From JAPLDP01 sp964628285 (GTDB taxonomy: Bacteria; Bacteroidota; Bacteroidia; Bacteroidales; JAGONC01): DNA of 14,751 bases. Each line of letters starts with the position of its first letter. Positions within the stretch are counted from its first letter, which is position 1. The stretch covers positions 1 to 14,751 of the forward strand of contig CAZVNP010000064.1 in NCBI GenBank assembly GCA_964628285.1. The letters run 5' to 3'. Both the position numbers and the translations under genes were made by a program. Positions 13,691 to 14,751 of this stretch are shown piece after piece. A model generated the notes under the pieces. It did no database searches and was not told the DNA's origin. It saw nothing but the letters and a program-made list of their open reading frames with translations.

Positions 13691-14650
13691 ATGGACGTCA
13701 TGGATGTTTTAAAGGATATCGATCCGATACCGTTCCTCAGCGCACTGGATGGCTTACATGATTGCTCCTGTTGTCCGCGGGCATGTCATGCCGACCGTTT
13801 TTCGGGTAAAACGGGTTATTGCAATTGCGACGCTTATTTCAACATTAGTTCCATCTGCATTCATCGCGGTGAGGAACCGGCCATTTCGGGGCCCGATGGT
13901 ATTTGCAATGTTTTCTTCGGTCATTGTAACCTGCAATGCATCTATTGCCAGAATTACCAGATCAGCGATAACTTGGCCAACGGATACCATTACACATTGC
14001 GCGGCATAATAAACGATATTGTTTCTATTCTTGACAGGGGCGTCCCGGCGCTGGGTTTTGTCTCACCCACGCACCAGTTACCACAGATGAAGGTCATCAT
14101 CGATATTTTACGTGCCCTGGACCGCAAACCCATCATCGTCTATAATACTAATGGTTATGATAAGGTGGAAGAACTAAGGAAACTGGAAGGAGTTGTGGAT
14201 GTCTACCTGCCTGATTTCAAATATATAGACGCTCACCTCGGAAAGCTCTATTCCGGTGTCAATAATTATCCGGAAGTGGCGTTGGAGGCTATCCGTGAGA
14301 TGTACCGCCAGAAAGGCTCGACGGTGGTCTACCGCCGTGATGGTATGGCCGAAAGCGGCCTGATCATCCGGCATCTGGTGCTGCCCGGGCATGTAGAGAA
14401 CAGCACCGGGGTGCTGGAATGCATCGCCCGTGAGCTGTCACCGTCGGTGACCATCTCACTGATGTCACAATATTACCCCACCTGCCGTGTGAAAGATCAT
14501 CCGGTACTGGGACGCAGAATAACCCTTGCAGAATATTCACAGTTGGTCAGAAGGATGGAAGCCCTGGGTTTTTATAAGGGATGGATACAGGATATGGAGA
14601 GTGCGTCACTGTTTGAACCGGATTTTGAAAGAGAGGAGCCGTTTGATTGA
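13691..14650 (+). CDS. PflX-like radical SAM protein (COG1313-type, pyruvate formate-lyase activating enzyme-like)
   Basis: A 319-residue protein from the ATG at 13691; a second in-frame ATG at 13700 is nearly as good, and the frame is open back to a TTG at 13667 that lies upstream of the promoter box and is rejected. The N-terminal Cys cluster CSCCPRACHADRFSGKTGYC (25-44) is followed by HRGEEPAISGPDGICNVFF and the radical SAM motif CNLQCIYC (Cys79, Cys83, Cys86; CX3CX2C), then QNYQIS, all characteristic of this family. The rest forms the partial TIM barrel, including GFVSPTHQLPQM, VYNTNGYD and VDVYLPDFKY. It binds a [4Fe-4S] cluster and S-adenosylmethionine in the cytoplasm; the natural substrate of the family is not established. 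The 48-base divergent gap links its expression to the sugar operon, but a functional link is unproven. Confidence 0.85.
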   Translation: MDVMDVLKDIDPIPFLSALDGLHDCSCCPRACHADRFSGKTGYCNCDAYFNISSICIHRGEEPAISGPDGICNVFFGHCNLQCIYCQNYQISDNLANGYHYTLRGIINDIVSILDRGVPALGFVSPTHQLPQMKVIIDILRALDRKPIIVYNTNGYDKVEELRKLEGVVDVYLPDFKYIDAHLGKLYSGVNNYPEVALEAIREMYRQKGSTVVYRRDGMAESGLIIRHLVLPGHVENSTGVLECIARELSPSVTISLMSQYYPTCRVKDHPVLGRRITLAEYSQLVRRMEALGFYKGWIQDMESASLFEPDFEREEPFD

Positions 14651-14684
14651 TCAGCCCCCTTCTCCGGACAGCCCCTATCCCCGG

Positions 14685-14708
14685 CCCTTCCCCCAACAGT
14701 GGGAAGGG
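14685..14708. repeat. Short GC-rich stem-loop downstream of the radical SAM gene
   Basis: CCCTTCCC at 14685-14692 pairs perfectly with GGGAAGGG at 14701-14708 around an 8-base loop. No T-tract follows on either strand, so it is not a canonical terminator. The surrounding 101 bases to the window edge (14651-14751) show no supported gene. Confidence 0.4.
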
Positions 14709-14751
14709 AGAATGAAGCAACTATCACCTTCCTTAGGTTTGCGCGCGTTTG

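Overview
The window looks like chromosomal DNA of a Bacteroidota bacterium, not resolvable to genus from sequence alone. The evidence is a type IX secretion (T9SS) type A sorting domain at the C-terminus of the protein encoded at 543-1952, Bacteroidota-type -7 promoter boxes (TAnnTTTG) upstream of several genes, a FucP/GluP-type sugar symporter, a DUF6340-like lipoprotein, several lipoprotein or export signals, and near-absence of Shine-Dalgarno sequences.

Layout. (1) 1-189: the first 63 codons of an exported endonuclease/exonuclease/phosphatase-family protein, reading off the left edge on the minus strand. (2) 190-542: non-coding DNA with an inverted pair of a CRCAGAG-rich dispersed repeat and a good promoter. 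(3) 543-1952: a secreted T9SS cargo protein. (4) 1951-2706: a REP-associated tyrosine transposase (RAYT, Y1/HUH family) bracketed by two hairpins with an identical 14-bp stem core; the right one is a 57-bp near-perfect palindrome that contains the stop codons of both convergent genes. (5) 2701-5244 (minus): a lipoprotein GH2 beta-mannosidase. (6) 5245-5642: non-coding DNA with a second inverted pair of the same dispersed repeat, in the opposite arrangement, and a terminator-like hairpin. (7) 13642 down to 5643 (minus): a tight four-gene operon (gaps of 16, 16 and 12 bases) encoding a large exported glycogen-debranching-like (alpha/alpha)6 glycosidase, a DUF6340-like lipoprotein, a GH63-like exported glycosidase, and an MFS sugar:H+ symporter. 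(8) 13691-14650 (plus): a PflX-like (COG1313-type) radical SAM protein, transcribed divergently from the operon across a 48-base gap that holds two back-to-back -7 boxes.

The carbohydrate genes form a catabolic locus without a visible SusC/SusD pair. Exported glycosidases would release small sugars outside the cytoplasm, and the symporter would import them. The beta-mannosidase plus GH63-like pairing is compatible with mannose- or glucose-containing glycans, but the substrate is inferred. The most unusual part is the RAYT locus with its palindromes. The compact divergent promoter and the two oppositely arranged repeat pairs are secondary points of interest.
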